Of a stretch of 64,000 nucleotides of DNA, positions 8,880 through 17,382 are shown piece by piece. Every line of letters starts with the position of its first letter. Position 1 is the stretch's first letter. The translations under genes were made by a program, and so were the position numbers. The stretch spans positions 1,674,001 to 1,738,000 of the forward strand of contig NZ_CP114176.1 in NCBI RefSeq assembly GCF_027186265.1, in the 5' to 3' direction. This stretch comes from Lentibacillus daqui. Its GTDB lineage: Bacteria > Bacillota > Bacilli > Bacillales > Amphibacillaceae. The notes beneath the pieces were generated by a model. The model made no database searches, was not told the origin of the DNA, and worked only from the letters and a program-made list of their open reading frames with translations.

Positions 8880-9389
8880 GTGGCGGAAAAAAAACCAAAC
8901 CAAGCGTCTTCGCAACAAGTGAAACCAGTGTCCATATTGCCCAGATCCTTATTCACCGGTTTTATCGGCGGACTGATCTGGAGTATATGCGGTGTACTCC
9001 TATATTATTTTAATTTTGCAGAGGTTTCCCCCAAAACTTTTGAGTTACGGTCCTGGTTAAAAACAGAATGGACAGACAGCTGGCTTGGCGATGTTATTTC
9101 CATACTTGGCGCAGGGATACTCTCCATATTGGCAGCGTTTATCTACTATGGATTGTTCAAGCGAATCCGGCCGTGGTGGTTTGGAGCAGTTTACGGGATT
9201 ATCCTCTGGGTGATTATTTTTTATGTTTTACACCCGATTTTTGGTGATGTGCCATCTTTAGCCGAAATGAACATGCATACGATTGTGTCAACGGTCTGTT
9301 TATTCATACTTTATGGTACTTTTATTGGGTATTCCATCTCATATGATTATTATGATACGGTTGTAAAGGTATGGAAAGACAGGAAATAA
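8880..9389 (+). CDS. yqhR: YqhR family membrane protein
   Basis: 169 residues with four predicted membrane helices (about 28-46, 77-97, 104-124 and 137-157) after a polar N-terminus. It corresponds to B. subtilis YqhR by position, just before the papA-efp pair, and by size. Function is unknown. The start is GTG 8880 after GGGGTGGAGGTGG. In B. subtilis yqhS (aroQ, a type II dehydroquinase) lies between yqhR and papA; it is absent here and the 203-bp gap shows no remnant. Confidence 0.8.
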   Translation: MAEKKPNQASSQQVKPVSILPRSLFTGFIGGLIWSICGVLLYYFNFAEVSPKTFELRSWLKTEWTDSWLGDVISILGAGILSILAAFIYYGLFKRIRPWWFGAVYGIILWVIIFYVLHPIFGDVPSLAEMNMHTIVSTVCLFILYGTFIGYSISYDYYDTVVKVWKDRK

Positions 9390-9592
9390 ATAATTATCCA
9401 AACAAGTGGGTTTATGATAAACTATAAAAGTAAAAAATCGTTTTGCAGTAAGTTTCACACATAGAACATTCAGAACAGATCAGGTGCAGATAAAAATTAT
9501 TAGTCTTTCCATGGCAGGAACAGAGAAATGAGAAAACTACAGTCGACTCGAGAACACTTTGATCAGCTCAAAACAGAAAGGGGAATGGGAAT

Positions 9593-10654
9593 ATGGAGAA
9601 ATTAACAAAGCTACGTGAAAAGCTTGAATCCCATGCGTTGGACGCAATTATTATTACAAGTCCAGTTAATCGGAGGTATATTACAGGATTTACAGGTACA
9701 GCTGGCGCAGCGATTATTACAGGAAAAGAGGCGCTATTTGTTACGGATTTTCGTTACATAGACCAAGCTACTGAGCAAGCCCGCGAATTTGAAATTATCC
9801 AGCATAAAGAATCCATGATTCAGGAGCTTCATGAGCAATTGCAAAAACGGAATATAAAACGTGTCGGTTTTGAAAAGGATCATGTGACTTTTTCCGAATA
9901 TGAACAGTATCAGGAACTGTTTTCAGCAGAACCTGTTCCAGTCAGTGGATTGATTGAAGATTTACGGCTAATCAAATCGGAAAGCGAACTCAAAATCATG
10001 AAACAGGCTGCCAAAATTGTTGATGATGCCTTTATTCATATTCAAGACTATATCAAACCGGGCGTCAAGGAAATTGAGATTGCCAATGAACTGGAATTTT
10101 TTATGCGCAGACAAGGTGCTACATCATCCAGTTTTGATACAATTGTTGCTTCCGGCTATCGTGGAGCGCTGCCACACGGGGTAGCCTCAGAAAAAGAGAT
10201 TCAAAATGGAGAGCTTGTCACAATGGATTATGGTGCTTTGTTTCAAGGCTACTGCTCCGATACGACAAGAACAGTCGCTGTTGGAGAAATAAGTGATGAG
10301 TTGCGGAACATTTATAATACGGTATTAACGGCGCAACTCAAAGGTGTGGAAGGTGTCAAACCGGGAATCACTGGCAAAGAGGGAGATGCGATTGTCCGGG
10401 ATTATATAACAGAACAAGGTTATGGAGACAAATTCGGTCATTCCACTGGGCATGGTTTGGGAATGGAAGTACATGAACAGCCGACACTCTCACATCGGTC
10501 AGAAACAATATTGGAGCCTGGGATGGTTGTTACTGTTGAACCAGGTATTTATGTGCCAAATGTCGGCGGTTGCCGGATTGAAGATGATCTGGTAGTAACC
10601 GAAACAGGTAATGAACGGCTGACATTTGCTGATAAAGGATTAATTCAATTGTAA
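9593..10654 (+). CDS. papA: Xaa-Pro aminopeptidase-type M24 metallopeptidase
   Basis: 353 residues, the YqhT/PapA type. A creatinase-like N-domain (to about 125) precedes the pita-bread catalytic domain. The five dinuclear metal ligands are all visible: D212 and D223 in MDYGALFQGYCSDTTRT, H283 in GHSTGHGLG, E316 in VEPGIY and E330 in CRIEDDL. It removes an N-terminal residue preceding proline in cytoplasmic peptides. ATG 9593 follows GAAAGGGGAATGG. It lies directly upstream of efp, a conserved pairing with the factor that rescues polyproline stalling. A structured repeat separates the two here. Confidence 0.93.
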   Translation: MEKLTKLREKLESHALDAIIITSPVNRRYITGFTGTAGAAIITGKEALFVTDFRYIDQATEQAREFEIIQHKESMIQELHEQLQKRNIKRVGFEKDHVTFSEYEQYQELFSAEPVPVSGLIEDLRLIKSESELKIMKQAAKIVDDAFIHIQDYIKPGVKEIEIANELEFFMRRQGATSSSFDTIVASGYRGALPHGVASEKEIQNGELVTMDYGALFQGYCSDTTRTVAVGEISDELRNIYNTVLTAQLKGVEGVKPGITGKEGDAIVRDYITEQGYGDKFGHSTGHGLGMEVHEQPTLSHRSETILEPGMVVTVEPGIYVPNVGGCRIEDDLVVTETGNERLTFADKGLIQL

Positions 10655-10658
10655 ATGC

Positions 10659-10920
10659 GTGTTCAAAAGGAGGATAAAAAGGACCGAGAAGTTCTAAACG
10701 GCGTAGCTTTGAGCACCGGGCTTGTACAGGAAGTACTGACTTCTGCGTTGCCCACAGGACGTGGGCGGTTTTAGCAGAAGGTCCTTTTCCCAGTACATGA
10801 GGAGCGGAAAAGTAAGCCAACGAACTTCTTCAAAGGAAGGCCGACTAAGAACGGGCTTGCGCTCAGGCGTCGGCATACCCCTTTTGCAGGGGCACGTCAT
10901 TTTTACCGGACTTTTTGAGC
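10659..10920 (+). repeat. Structured intergenic repeat, copy 1 (long form)
   Basis: 262 bp between papA and efp. It shares with copies 2 and 3 the start GTGTTCAAAAGGAGGATAAA, a hairpin built on GCCGAC...GTCGGC, a CCCCTTTTGCAGGGG hairpin and the end TTTACCGGACTTTTTGA. The start and end are complementary. This copy alone carries a further hairpin, CTTCTGC (10740-10746) with GCAGAAG (10774-10780) and an inner GCCCAC/GTGGGC stem. No transposase; the minus-strand reading frame in it is a repeat artefact. Confidence 0.9.
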
Positions 10921-10953
10921 TTCAAATAAATTTTCCAAGGAGGGAATTCTCGA

Positions 10954-11517
10954 TTGATTTCAGTTAACGATTTTAAAACAGGACTAACTATTGAAGTAGA
11001 TAATGATATTTGGCAAGTTATGGAGTTCCAACATGTCAAACCAGGGAAAGGGGCAGCATTCGTCCGTTCCAAACTCCGGAATCTCCGGAATGGGAATATC
11101 CAGGAAAAGACGTTCCGTGGTGGTGAAAAGGTAAACACTGCCCATGTTGAGACGAAAAAAATGCAATACTTATATGCATCAGGTGATACCCATGCATTTA
11201 TGGATACGAACACCTATGAACAAATTGAACTGCAGACCAGCCAAATTGAATACGAATTGCAATTCATGAAAGAAAACATGGAGGTCTCGGTTATAACCTA
11301 CGAAGGGGAAGTCCTTGGGGTGCAATTACCAAATAATGTGGAACTTGAGGTGACGGAAACAGAGCCGGGGATCAAAGGAGATACCGCCAGTGGTGGATCC
11401 AAACCGGCAACACTGGAGACCGGTTTAATTGTTCAAGTGCCGTTTTTCGTCAATAAGGGGGACGTATTGGTAATCAATACATCCGATGGAAAATATGTAT
11501 CCCGGGCTAATAAATAA
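10954..11517 (+). CDS. efp: Translation elongation factor P
   Basis: 187 residues in three beta-barrel domains (KOW-like to about 63, OB 68-123, C-terminal 130-185). EF-P binds ribosomes stalled at polyproline and promotes peptide bond formation. The modified lysine sits at K32 in PGKGAAF, the position that carries 5-aminopentanol in B. subtilis. The C-terminal signature is GDTASGGSKPATLETG. TTG 10954 is preceded by CCAAGGAGGG, and the N-terminus MISVNDFKTG aligns exactly with B. subtilis EF-P, which settles the start. A strong terminator follows. Confidence 0.98.
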   Translation: MISVNDFKTGLTIEVDNDIWQVMEFQHVKPGKGAAFVRSKLRNLRNGNIQEKTFRGGEKVNTAHVETKKMQYLYASGDTHAFMDTNTYEQIELQTSQIEYELQFMKENMEVSVITYEGEVLGVQLPNNVELEVTETEPGIKGDTASGGSKPATLETGLIVQVPFFVNKGDVLVINTSDGKYVSRANK

Positions 11518-11536
11518 ATAGCATTTTATTGTATCA

Positions 11537-11575
11537 ACAGGAGCAGTCGCTTTTAGACTGCTCCTGTTTTTGTTT
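11537..11575 (+). terminator. Terminator of efp
   Basis: A perfect 12-bp stem, ACAGGAGCAGTC with GACTGCTCCTGT (7-nt loop), followed by TTTTTGTTT. Confidence 0.95.
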
Positions 11576-11588
11576 GCTCTTTAAACGA

Positions 11589-11617
11589 GTCATATTCCTA
11601 CTATGTCCACATACATT
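11589..11617 (+). promoter_or_regulatory. Sigma-E promoter of the spoIIIA operon
   Basis: GTCATATT at 11589-11596, a 13-bp spacer and CATACATT at 11610-11617 match the B. subtilis sigma-E consensus (GTCATATT, CATACAHT) at every position. The site lies 37 bp upstream of spoIIIAA, whose B. subtilis orthologue is transcribed by sigma-E in the mother cell. Confidence 0.92.
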
Positions 11618-11653
11618 TAGTATAAAGCTAATATTATAAGGTGAGGACTTGCT

Positions 11654-12580
11654 ATGGAAGAAATACTGCGTTTATTTCCACAATCAATTCGTGAACATGT
11701 ACAAGCAAAAGTAGGCCAAAGATGGACTGTCTTGCAGGAAATTCGGTTTCGGCTGCATCAGCCAATTGAACTTGTATTTGATCATCAAACAGAATGGCTG
11801 GCAAGGTGCAGGCCGACACAACAAGATAGCATGCATGTACTAAACCAAATAAGTGCGTTTTCCCTCTACCGGCTGGAAGATGAATTACGTCAAGGGTATG
11901 TCACCATTGAAGGTGGACACAGGGTTGGGCTTGCCGGGAAGGTAAATACTTTACATGGTTTTGTCAAGGCTATCCAGCATATCACATTCATGAATATCCG
12001 TATTGCAAAGGAAAAAATAGGTGCCGCCGCTTCATTATTGCCGTATCTTTACCGAGAAACCTTTAAGAATACACTACTCGTCGGGGCGCCGCAAACAGGG
12101 AAAACAACTATTATCAGAGATTTAACGCGATTACTTGCTTCCGGCTGGCGTAATATTCCGGCAAAAAAAGTCGCCGTTATCGATGAGCGCTCAGAAATTG
12201 CTGCTTCATTAAGAGGGATTCCCCAACATAATCTGGGGTTGCGGACGGATGTCATGGATGCATGTCCGAAAGCTGAAGGCATGATGATGATGATTCGTTC
12301 CATGTCACCGGATATCCTGGTTGCGGATGAAATTGGCAGCCAGCAAGATGCAGAAGCGTTGATGGAAGCCATTCATGCCGGAGTTAGCGTCATTTGCACC
12401 ATTCATGGTAAGGCATTGGACGAATTAAAACGACGTCCCTCACTCCAACAGCTTTTTGACCATCGTGTTTTCGAACGTATCGTCATTCTAACGAAGCAAA
12501 AAACACCGGGTCAAATCCAGTCTATTTACGATAAGCAGGAAAAAATTATCTTTAAGAAACCTTTGGATGACGCCATATGA
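11654..12580 (+). CDS. spoIIIAA: Stage III sporulation protein AA (ATPase)
   Basis: 308 residues, the family length. It is a secretion-type ATPase with Walker A GAPQTGKTT near residue 140 and the acidic Walker B region DILVADEIG near residue 220. In the mother cell it is thought to energise the SpoIIIA-SpoIIQ channel (feeding tube) linking mother cell and forespore. ATG 11654 follows AAGGTGAGG. It is the first gene of the operon and overlaps spoIIIAB by 4 nt (ATGA). Confidence 0.97.
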   Translation: MEEILRLFPQSIREHVQAKVGQRWTVLQEIRFRLHQPIELVFDHQTEWLARCRPTQQDSMHVLNQISAFSLYRLEDELRQGYVTIEGGHRVGLAGKVNTLHGFVKAIQHITFMNIRIAKEKIGAAASLLPYLYRETFKNTLLVGAPQTGKTTIIRDLTRLLASGWRNIPAKKVAVIDERSEIAASLRGIPQHNLGLRTDVMDACPKAEGMMMMIRSMSPDILVADEIGSQQDAEALMEAIHAGVSVICTIHGKALDELKRRPSLQQLFDHRVFERIVILTKQKTPGQIQSIYDKQEKIIFKKPLDDAI

Positions 12581-13089
12581 AATGGATTGGTGCCCTGCTC
12601 TTCATTAGTATGACAACATGGATAGGTTTTGAAATTAGTAAACGAATAGATGATCGTCCAAAGCATATTAGACAGTTGAAAAATGCCTTGCAAATCCTGG
12701 AAGCAGAAATCCTATATAGCCAGCTGCCATTACAGGAAGCATTTCTAACCATTGCCAAACAAATACCGAATCCATCAAGATCATTCTTTGAAAATTTAGG
12801 TGAAGCTATGGAGAAAGATGATGTGGAGTTGGCTGATTTATGGGAGCGGCAAGTAAACGTCCTGATGCAGCAGTCTAGTTTGAAGAAAATTGAACAAGAG
12901 ATTTTGCTTCAATTCGGACAAACCTTGGGACAACACGATTTCACCCAACAACAAAAACAGATTCAATTAACAGTAAGCCATTTAGACCGGGAGTTGGCGG
13001 AGGCGAGAGATGATCAATACAGATATAGTAAAATGGCAAAAAGTTTGGGCATTTTATGCGGATTGTTTATTGTCCTGTTATTTTTTTAG
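12577..13089 (+). CDS. spoIIIAB: Stage III sporulation protein AB
   Basis: 170 residues with a membrane helix at each end (about 2-20 and 151-169) and a helical middle with heptad-like character. This is the SpoIIIAB layout, related to GspF-type platform proteins. Its start overlaps spoIIIAA by 4 nt. An unusual 122-bp gap with no gene or recognisable motif separates it from spoIIIAC. Confidence 0.95.
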   Translation: MKWIGALLFISMTTWIGFEISKRIDDRPKHIRQLKNALQILEAEILYSQLPLQEAFLTIAKQIPNPSRSFFENLGEAMEKDDVELADLWERQVNVLMQQSSLKKIEQEILLQFGQTLGQHDFTQQQKQIQLTVSHLDRELAEARDDQYRYSKMAKSLGILCGLFIVLLFF

Positions 13090-13211
13090 AATGAAAGGCT
13101 TTGAACTCAGGTAGTGATACTTTTACATGAGCAGAATAGAAGTCTGTATTTTTATACCATCCAGTTTAACCGGACAATCCATTCTTGCCTTCTAAGGAAA
13201 GGGGTACATCC

Positions 13212-13418
13212 ATGCTAAGTGATGCAACCATTTTATTTCAAATTGCCGGGATCGGAATCATTGTTGCAATTATTCATACCATTATGAAACAAATGGGGAA
13301 AGAAGATATTGCCCATCTTGCTACAGTGGTTGGGTTTATCCTGGTTCTGATTATTGTTATCCAGGGTCTGGCGGATCTATTTCAGGAGATTAAGTCAGTC
13401 TTTTTGTTCCAGGGGTAG
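13212..13418 (+). CDS. spoIIIAC: Stage III sporulation protein AC
   Basis: 68 residues, exactly the B. subtilis length, with two membrane helices and the conserved end KSVFLFQG. I use ATG 13212 (MLSDATILFQIAG), preceded by AAGGAAAGGGG, rather than the upstream in-frame start at 13185. The upstream extension is not conserved. It is a small membrane component of the SpoIIIA channel. Confidence 0.94.
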   Translation: MLSDATILFQIAGIGIIVAIIHTIMKQMGKEDIAHLATVVGFILVLIIVIQGLADLFQEIKSVFLFQG

Positions 13419-13422
13419 GTAC

Positions 13423-13815
13423 ATGGATATCTTACACGTTGTAATCTTCGGTATTGTTGCAAGTATTTTGTTTATCATGCTAAAGGATCTAAACCCATCC
13501 ATTGCTTTTTTCCTGATCCTGATTACCGGAATTATTATTTTCCTTTCGATCATTAATCAAATCGGCACGATATTTTCTATGCTGGAATCGCTGGGAGCTA
13601 AGGCACATATAGATGGGATGTACATGGAAACTATCCTGAAAATTATTGGTATCGCCTATATTGCTGAGCTTGGTGCAAGTATTACTAAAGATGCCGGGCT
13701 TAGCTCAGTGGCCCAAAAGATCGAACTTGCGGGCAAAGTGTTCATTCTGCTCTTGGCCATCCCGGTTATCACAGCTGTTATTGAGGCGATCTTAAACTTT
13801 TTGCCAACCGCATAA
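13423..13815 (+). CDS. spoIIIAD: Stage III sporulation protein AD
   Basis: 130 residues (B. subtilis 133), a hydrophobic protein with about four membrane helices and the conserved segment GMYMETILKIIGIAYIAELG. ATG 13423 lies 4 nt after the spoIIIAC stop, with AGGGGTAGG as ribosome-binding site within the end of spoIIIAC. The longer in-frame start at 13354 would overlap spoIIIAC and is rejected. A repeat element follows inside the operon. Confidence 0.93.
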   Translation: MDILHVVIFGIVASILFIMLKDLNPSIAFFLILITGIIIFLSIINQIGTIFSMLESLGAKAHIDGMYMETILKIIGIAYIAELGASITKDAGLSSVAQKIELAGKVFILLLAIPVITAVIEAILNFLPTA

Positions 13816-13828
13816 TCTGTATAAGTGC

Positions 13829-14038
13829 GTGTTCAAAAGGAGGATAAAAAAGGACCGAGAAGTTCGAGGCGGCGTAGCTTTGAGCACCGGAGTGTACGTA
13901 AGAGGTACATGAGGAGCGGAAAAGCAAGCCAACGAGCTTCAAAGAAAGGCCGACTAAAAACGGGCTTGCGCTGAGGCGTCGGCATACCCCTTTTGCAGGG
14001 GCACGTCATTTTTACCGGACTTTTTGAACATCCTCTAT
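13829..14038 (+). repeat. Structured intergenic repeat, copy 2 (inside spoIIIA operon)
   Basis: 210 bp between spoIIIAD and spoIIIAE. It has the common start GTGTTCAAAAGGAGGATAAA and the end CCGGACTTTTTGAACATCC, whose TTTTTGAACA is complementary to the start. The internal GCCGAC/GTCGGC and CCCCTTTTGCAGGGG hairpins are present. It lacks the extra hairpin of copy 1. It lies in the middle of an operon that must be read through, so it should not be a strong terminator. Confidence 0.9.
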
Positions 14039-14058
14039 AAAGGAGAATAGGTAGATGG

Positions 14059-15261
14059 ATGAAACTAGCTAAACGAAGTATCGCCATATTGTTTCTTATT
14101 TTACTAATTGCCAATGGAAGATCAGTGTTCGCTTCGCCTGACGACACCCCAGATTTACCTGACTCACCTGATGCAACAGATTTGGAATCTTCCATTCTCG
14201 ACGATGTCAAATTGGAGGGAATCCAGCAATATTGGGACCAGCTTGTTCGGGATTATAGCGGCTATATACCCGAATTGGAAAAGACAAGCCTATATGAATT
14301 TTTGAAGAATAATGGTTCATTTTCATTCAAATCGATGGTGTTGGGTGTTATAAAATATTTATTTTATGAAATCGTTTTGAATGGAAAACTACTTGGGTTG
14401 TTGCTGATGCTGACATTGTTTTCCGTATTGCTGCAAACGATACAGACAGCTTTTGAACAAAATACCGTCAGTAAAATTGCCTATTTTATTGTGTATTTGG
14501 TATTGCTTTATTTAGCATTAAACAGTTTTTATTTGGCGTTTTCCTATACTAAAGAGGCCGTTGATTCGATGAGTAATTTCCTGATTGCATTAATCCCGCT
14601 TGTATTGGGATTGATGGCTTCTTTTGGCAATGTTGTTTCCGTGTCTTTTTTCCATCCGGTGATCGTTTTTTTAATCTATGTCAGCGGGGTACTCGTATCC
14701 AAGTTTATTTTACCGCTTGTATTTTTATCAGCCTTGCTTATGATTATTAGCAGCTTAAATACACAATATCAAGCAACCCATTTGGCGAATTTATTTAAAT
14801 CAGTTGCATTAGGTGTACTTGGCGCTTTTTTAACTATCTTCCTTGGGGTCATGTCGGTACAAGGGGCTACAAGCGCGATTCAGGATGGAGTAGCCATGAA
14901 AACAACCAAATTTATCACCGGCAATTTTATCCCGGTTGTTGGCAGGACATTTACTGACGCGGCAGATACGATCCTGAGTGCTTCGTTATTGTTAAAAAAT
15001 GCGGTTGGCATTGTGGGTCTGGTGATTGTGGTATTTCTGGCACTGTTTCCAGCGATGAAAATATTGGCAATCGCGTTTATCTATAAAATTGCTGCGGCTG
15101 TTTTGCAACCGATTGGGGATGGACCGGTTATATCCTGTTTGAATATCATTAGCAAGCATATGTTTTATATTTTAGCCGCATTGCTGGCTGTTACGCTAAT
15201 GTTCTTTTTGGCAATTGTAATCATCGTTGTCGCCGGTAATATAACCTTGTTGCTGCGCTAG
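14059..15261 (+). CDS. spoIIIAE: Stage III sporulation protein AE
   Basis: 400 residues, near the B. subtilis length of 399. An N-terminal signal-like helix (about 5-22) and an acidic loop precede seven or so membrane helices in the C-terminal two thirds. The protein is the large polytopic subunit of the SpoIIIA channel, in the mother-cell membrane facing the forespore. ATG 14059 follows AAAGGAGAAT; the nearby ATG at 14055 is out of frame. The start lies just after repeat copy 2. Confidence 0.95.
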   Translation: MKLAKRSIAILFLILLIANGRSVFASPDDTPDLPDSPDATDLESSILDDVKLEGIQQYWDQLVRDYSGYIPELEKTSLYEFLKNNGSFSFKSMVLGVIKYLFYEIVLNGKLLGLLLMLTLFSVLLQTIQTAFEQNTVSKIAYFIVYLVLLYLALNSFYLAFSYTKEAVDSMSNFLIALIPLVLGLMASFGNVVSVSFFHPVIVFLIYVSGVLVSKFILPLVFLSALLMIISSLNTQYQATHLANLFKSVALGVLGAFLTIFLGVMSVQGATSAIQDGVAMKTTKFITGNFIPVVGRTFTDAADTILSASLLLKNAVGIVGLVIVVFLALFPAMKILAIAFIYKIAAAVLQPIGDGPVISCLNIISKHMFYILAALLAVTLMFFLAIVIIVVAGNITLLLR

Positions 15262-15271
15262 GGGTGAGTAT

Positions 15272-15904
15272 ATGGATTTACTGATAAATTGGGTTACACA
15301 AATTGTCATATTTTTGATTATCGCGCTAATTATAGATTTGCTTATTCCGGCTACGGCAATGAAGAAATATATTAAGCTTGTTGTAGGCCTTATCTTAATT
15401 TTGATATTTTTAAAACCGGTTTTTTATTTATTTAATATGAATATTGATCAATCGTTGGATACCGCTTTTTCCAAGCTGAGCAGGGAAGAGGTAAAACAAG
15501 ATTCTATGAAAAATTCTATCGAAAAGCAAAAAAAAGAAATACAAGCTGGACAACGTGCATATATTTTAGAAGAAATGGCTGTCCAACTAAAAGATCTGGC
15601 CAAGGACCGGCTCAAGGATGAATACCAGGCAGAGATTGTCAATATCGATTTCCAGTTTAAGCCGGACGAAGAACCAGCATATGAAAACCTGGAGGAAGTC
15701 ATTGTATATCTTGGTCAAATGGAAGATGAAGAGGAGGGAGCAGTGCAAACAGTTGATAACATCGATATTAATACCGATGCCCCAGTAGAAGATGATGAAC
15801 AAGATGTACAGGAGATCAAACATTTATTGCACGATGTATGGGAGATCAATGACGAAAAGTTGACAATCATATGGAAGGAGGGTCATCTTGATCGAAAAAC
15901 TTAA
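15272..15904 (+). CDS. spoIIIAF: Stage III sporulation protein AF
   Basis: 210 residues. Two adjacent membrane helices (about 9-27 and 35-53) are followed by a soluble domain that is related to ring-forming domains in secretion systems. A stretch of acidic residues (about 150-175) is less typical. It starts 10 nt after spoIIIAE and overlaps spoIIIAG by 17 nt. Confidence 0.93.
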   Translation: MDLLINWVTQIVIFLIIALIIDLLIPATAMKKYIKLVVGLILILIFLKPVFYLFNMNIDQSLDTAFSKLSREEVKQDSMKNSIEKQKKEIQAGQRAYILEEMAVQLKDLAKDRLKDEYQAEIVNIDFQFKPDEEPAYENLEEVIVYLGQMEDEEEGAVQTVDNIDINTDAPVEDDEQDVQEIKHLLHDVWEINDEKLTIIWKEGHLDRKT

Positions 15905-16523
15905 ACAGTTCTTCAGTAAAAAAGACTCCGACAGCAATGTGAAAAACCCGTCCAAAAAAATAAGATATCTAATCGTCATTGGCTTGTTGGGCTTGCTCTT
16001 AGTTATTCTCAGTAATGCATTTTCTTCATCATCTGACAAAGGGAAAGAGGATCTACTTAAAACAAATCAGCCTGACCAGGATACGAATAGTACATTTGCC
16101 AAGAAAGAATCTGCTACCAGCGATGTAGATGAATTGGAAGCAAGCTATGAAAAAGATCTTGAGACGATGTTGGACAAGATCCAGGGTATATCAGATGCTG
16201 AGGTAATGGTCAACCTTAATTCTACAAAGGTAAAAGTCTATGAAAAAAATCTGATTACGGACCAGCAAACGACTGATGAGTCTGATAAAAATGGGGGAAC
16301 AAGAGATGTCGAGGACAACTCGGAAGAAACTGAAACTGTACTTGTAAGACAGGGCGATAAGGAAGTCCCATTATTAATACAAACCAAAAAACCGGATGTC
16401 AGGGGTGTCTTCGTGGTTGCAAAAGGCGTTGACCATGCAACAGTGAAAAAGTGGGTGATCGAATCTGTTGCGAGAGTCCTCGATGTACCAGTCCATAAAG
16501 TATCCGTAATGCCAAAAAAATAG
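15888..16523 (+). CDS. spoIIIAG: Stage III sporulation protein AG
   Basis: 211 residues. One membrane helix (about 26-45) is followed by an acidic linker and a ring-building domain with GISDAEVMVNLNSTK and a C-terminal GVFVVAKGVDHATVKKWVI. SpoIIIAG forms a very large ring in the intermembrane space between mother cell and forespore. The start is TTG 15888 after the strong GGAAGGAGGG; no better start is in frame. It overlaps spoIIIAF. Confidence 0.95.
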   Translation: MIEKLKQFFSKKDSDSNVKNPSKKIRYLIVIGLLGLLLVILSNAFSSSSDKGKEDLLKTNQPDQDTNSTFAKKESATSDVDELEASYEKDLETMLDKIQGISDAEVMVNLNSTKVKVYEKNLITDQQTTDESDKNGGTRDVEDNSEETETVLVRQGDKEVPLLIQTKKPDVRGVFVVAKGVDHATVKKWVIESVARVLDVPVHKVSVMPKK

Positions 16524-16532
16524 GGGGAGGAA

Positions 16533-17102
16533 ATGAATATGCTGAAAAAACAAACGGTGTGGTTATTAACAATGCTCAGTTTGATGATTGTCCTAAGTTT
16601 TTACTACATGACATCAAACAAAACAAACGAGGTAGCTTTTTTGGAAAATGACAAGGATGAACAGCAAACAAATAAGGAAGTCTCGGAGGAAGCAAATAGT
16701 GGGGATGCTAAAGTAGATGACGTTGCCAATGTCGGACAAGACCAATTGTTTGAAACAATGAGGCTGGAAGTACAAGATCAGCGCAGCAAGGAAGTTACAC
16801 GCTTGGAGGATGTCGTTGCTTCCAATGCAGCAAGTACAGAAGAGAAAAATAAGGCATATGATGACATTGAAGCGCTTGAACAACGGTCTTCAAAAGAATC
16901 GATTTTGGAAGAATCCATTCTCGCATCAGCGGATTACCAGGATGTACTAGTCCGATTTGACGATAAAGATGCCGGTAAAGTACATGTAAATGTGATTACA
17001 GATGAAATGCCAAAAGATCAGGCATTGAATATCATGCAAATGGTACGCGATGAATTTGGCGAGGTTCCGGTTGATGTTAATTACCAGCCTCAAGAAGGGT
17101 AA
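16533..17102 (+). CDS. spoIIIAH: Stage III sporulation protein AH
   Basis: 189 residues, shorter than the 218 of B. subtilis. One membrane helix (about 9-27), a polar acidic linker and a YscJ/FliF-like C-domain with DVLVRFDDKDAGKVHVNV. It binds forespore SpoIIQ across the intermembrane space. Two ATGs are in frame (16533 and 16539); AGGGGGAGGAA fits either. This is the last gene of the operon and a terminator follows. Confidence 0.94.
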   Translation: MNMLKKQTVWLLTMLSLMIVLSFYYMTSNKTNEVAFLENDKDEQQTNKEVSEEANSGDAKVDDVANVGQDQLFETMRLEVQDQRSKEVTRLEDVVASNAASTEEKNKAYDDIEALEQRSSKESILEESILASADYQDVLVRFDDKDAGKVHVNVITDEMPKDQALNIMQMVRDEFGEVPVDVNYQPQEG

Positions 17103-17134
17103 AATAAAAATGAACCAAAAACAAAAATCACGTG

Positions 17135-17166
17135 AACTCTTATCTTTTTGATAAGAGTTTTATTTT
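17135..17166 (+). terminator. Terminator of the spoIIIA operon
   Basis: A perfect 10-bp stem, AACTCTTATC (17135-17144) with GATAAGAGTT (17150-17159), then TTTATTTT. Confidence 0.92.
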
Positions 17167-17382
17167 GTATTCGCAATCTGATCACATTATTGCTATAATT
17201 AGACTGTTATTTGGCCATTGGAGAGAGAATATAAAGCATTTTGAAGGTATTGCCCTTGATGTTTGTTAAGGCTTTATCGTAAAATGTGAAAGGGAACAAT
17301 TTAGGACCTGTTTTTATATTTTGGTATTAATTTTTTAGGAATTCACAACTGAATGTCCTGTAAACAAAGGGGTGCTTAGGAA

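Noticed and set aside
10694..10900. Minus-strand reading frame beginning MTCPCKRGMPTP in repeat copy 1 (also in copies 2 and 3 near 13833-14008 and 24423-24611)
   Set aside because: It is the repeat's own sequence translated. The frames diverge or end differently in each copy, lack ribosome-binding sites and show no protein-level conservation beyond DNA identity.
13185..13211. Nine extra codons at the start of spoIIIAC
   Set aside because: They include the ribosome-binding site, and the 68-residue form matches the family exactly.
17194..17199. TATAAT before accB as a promoter
   Set aside because: No acceptable -35 at 16-18 bp, so I mention it only within the accB entry.
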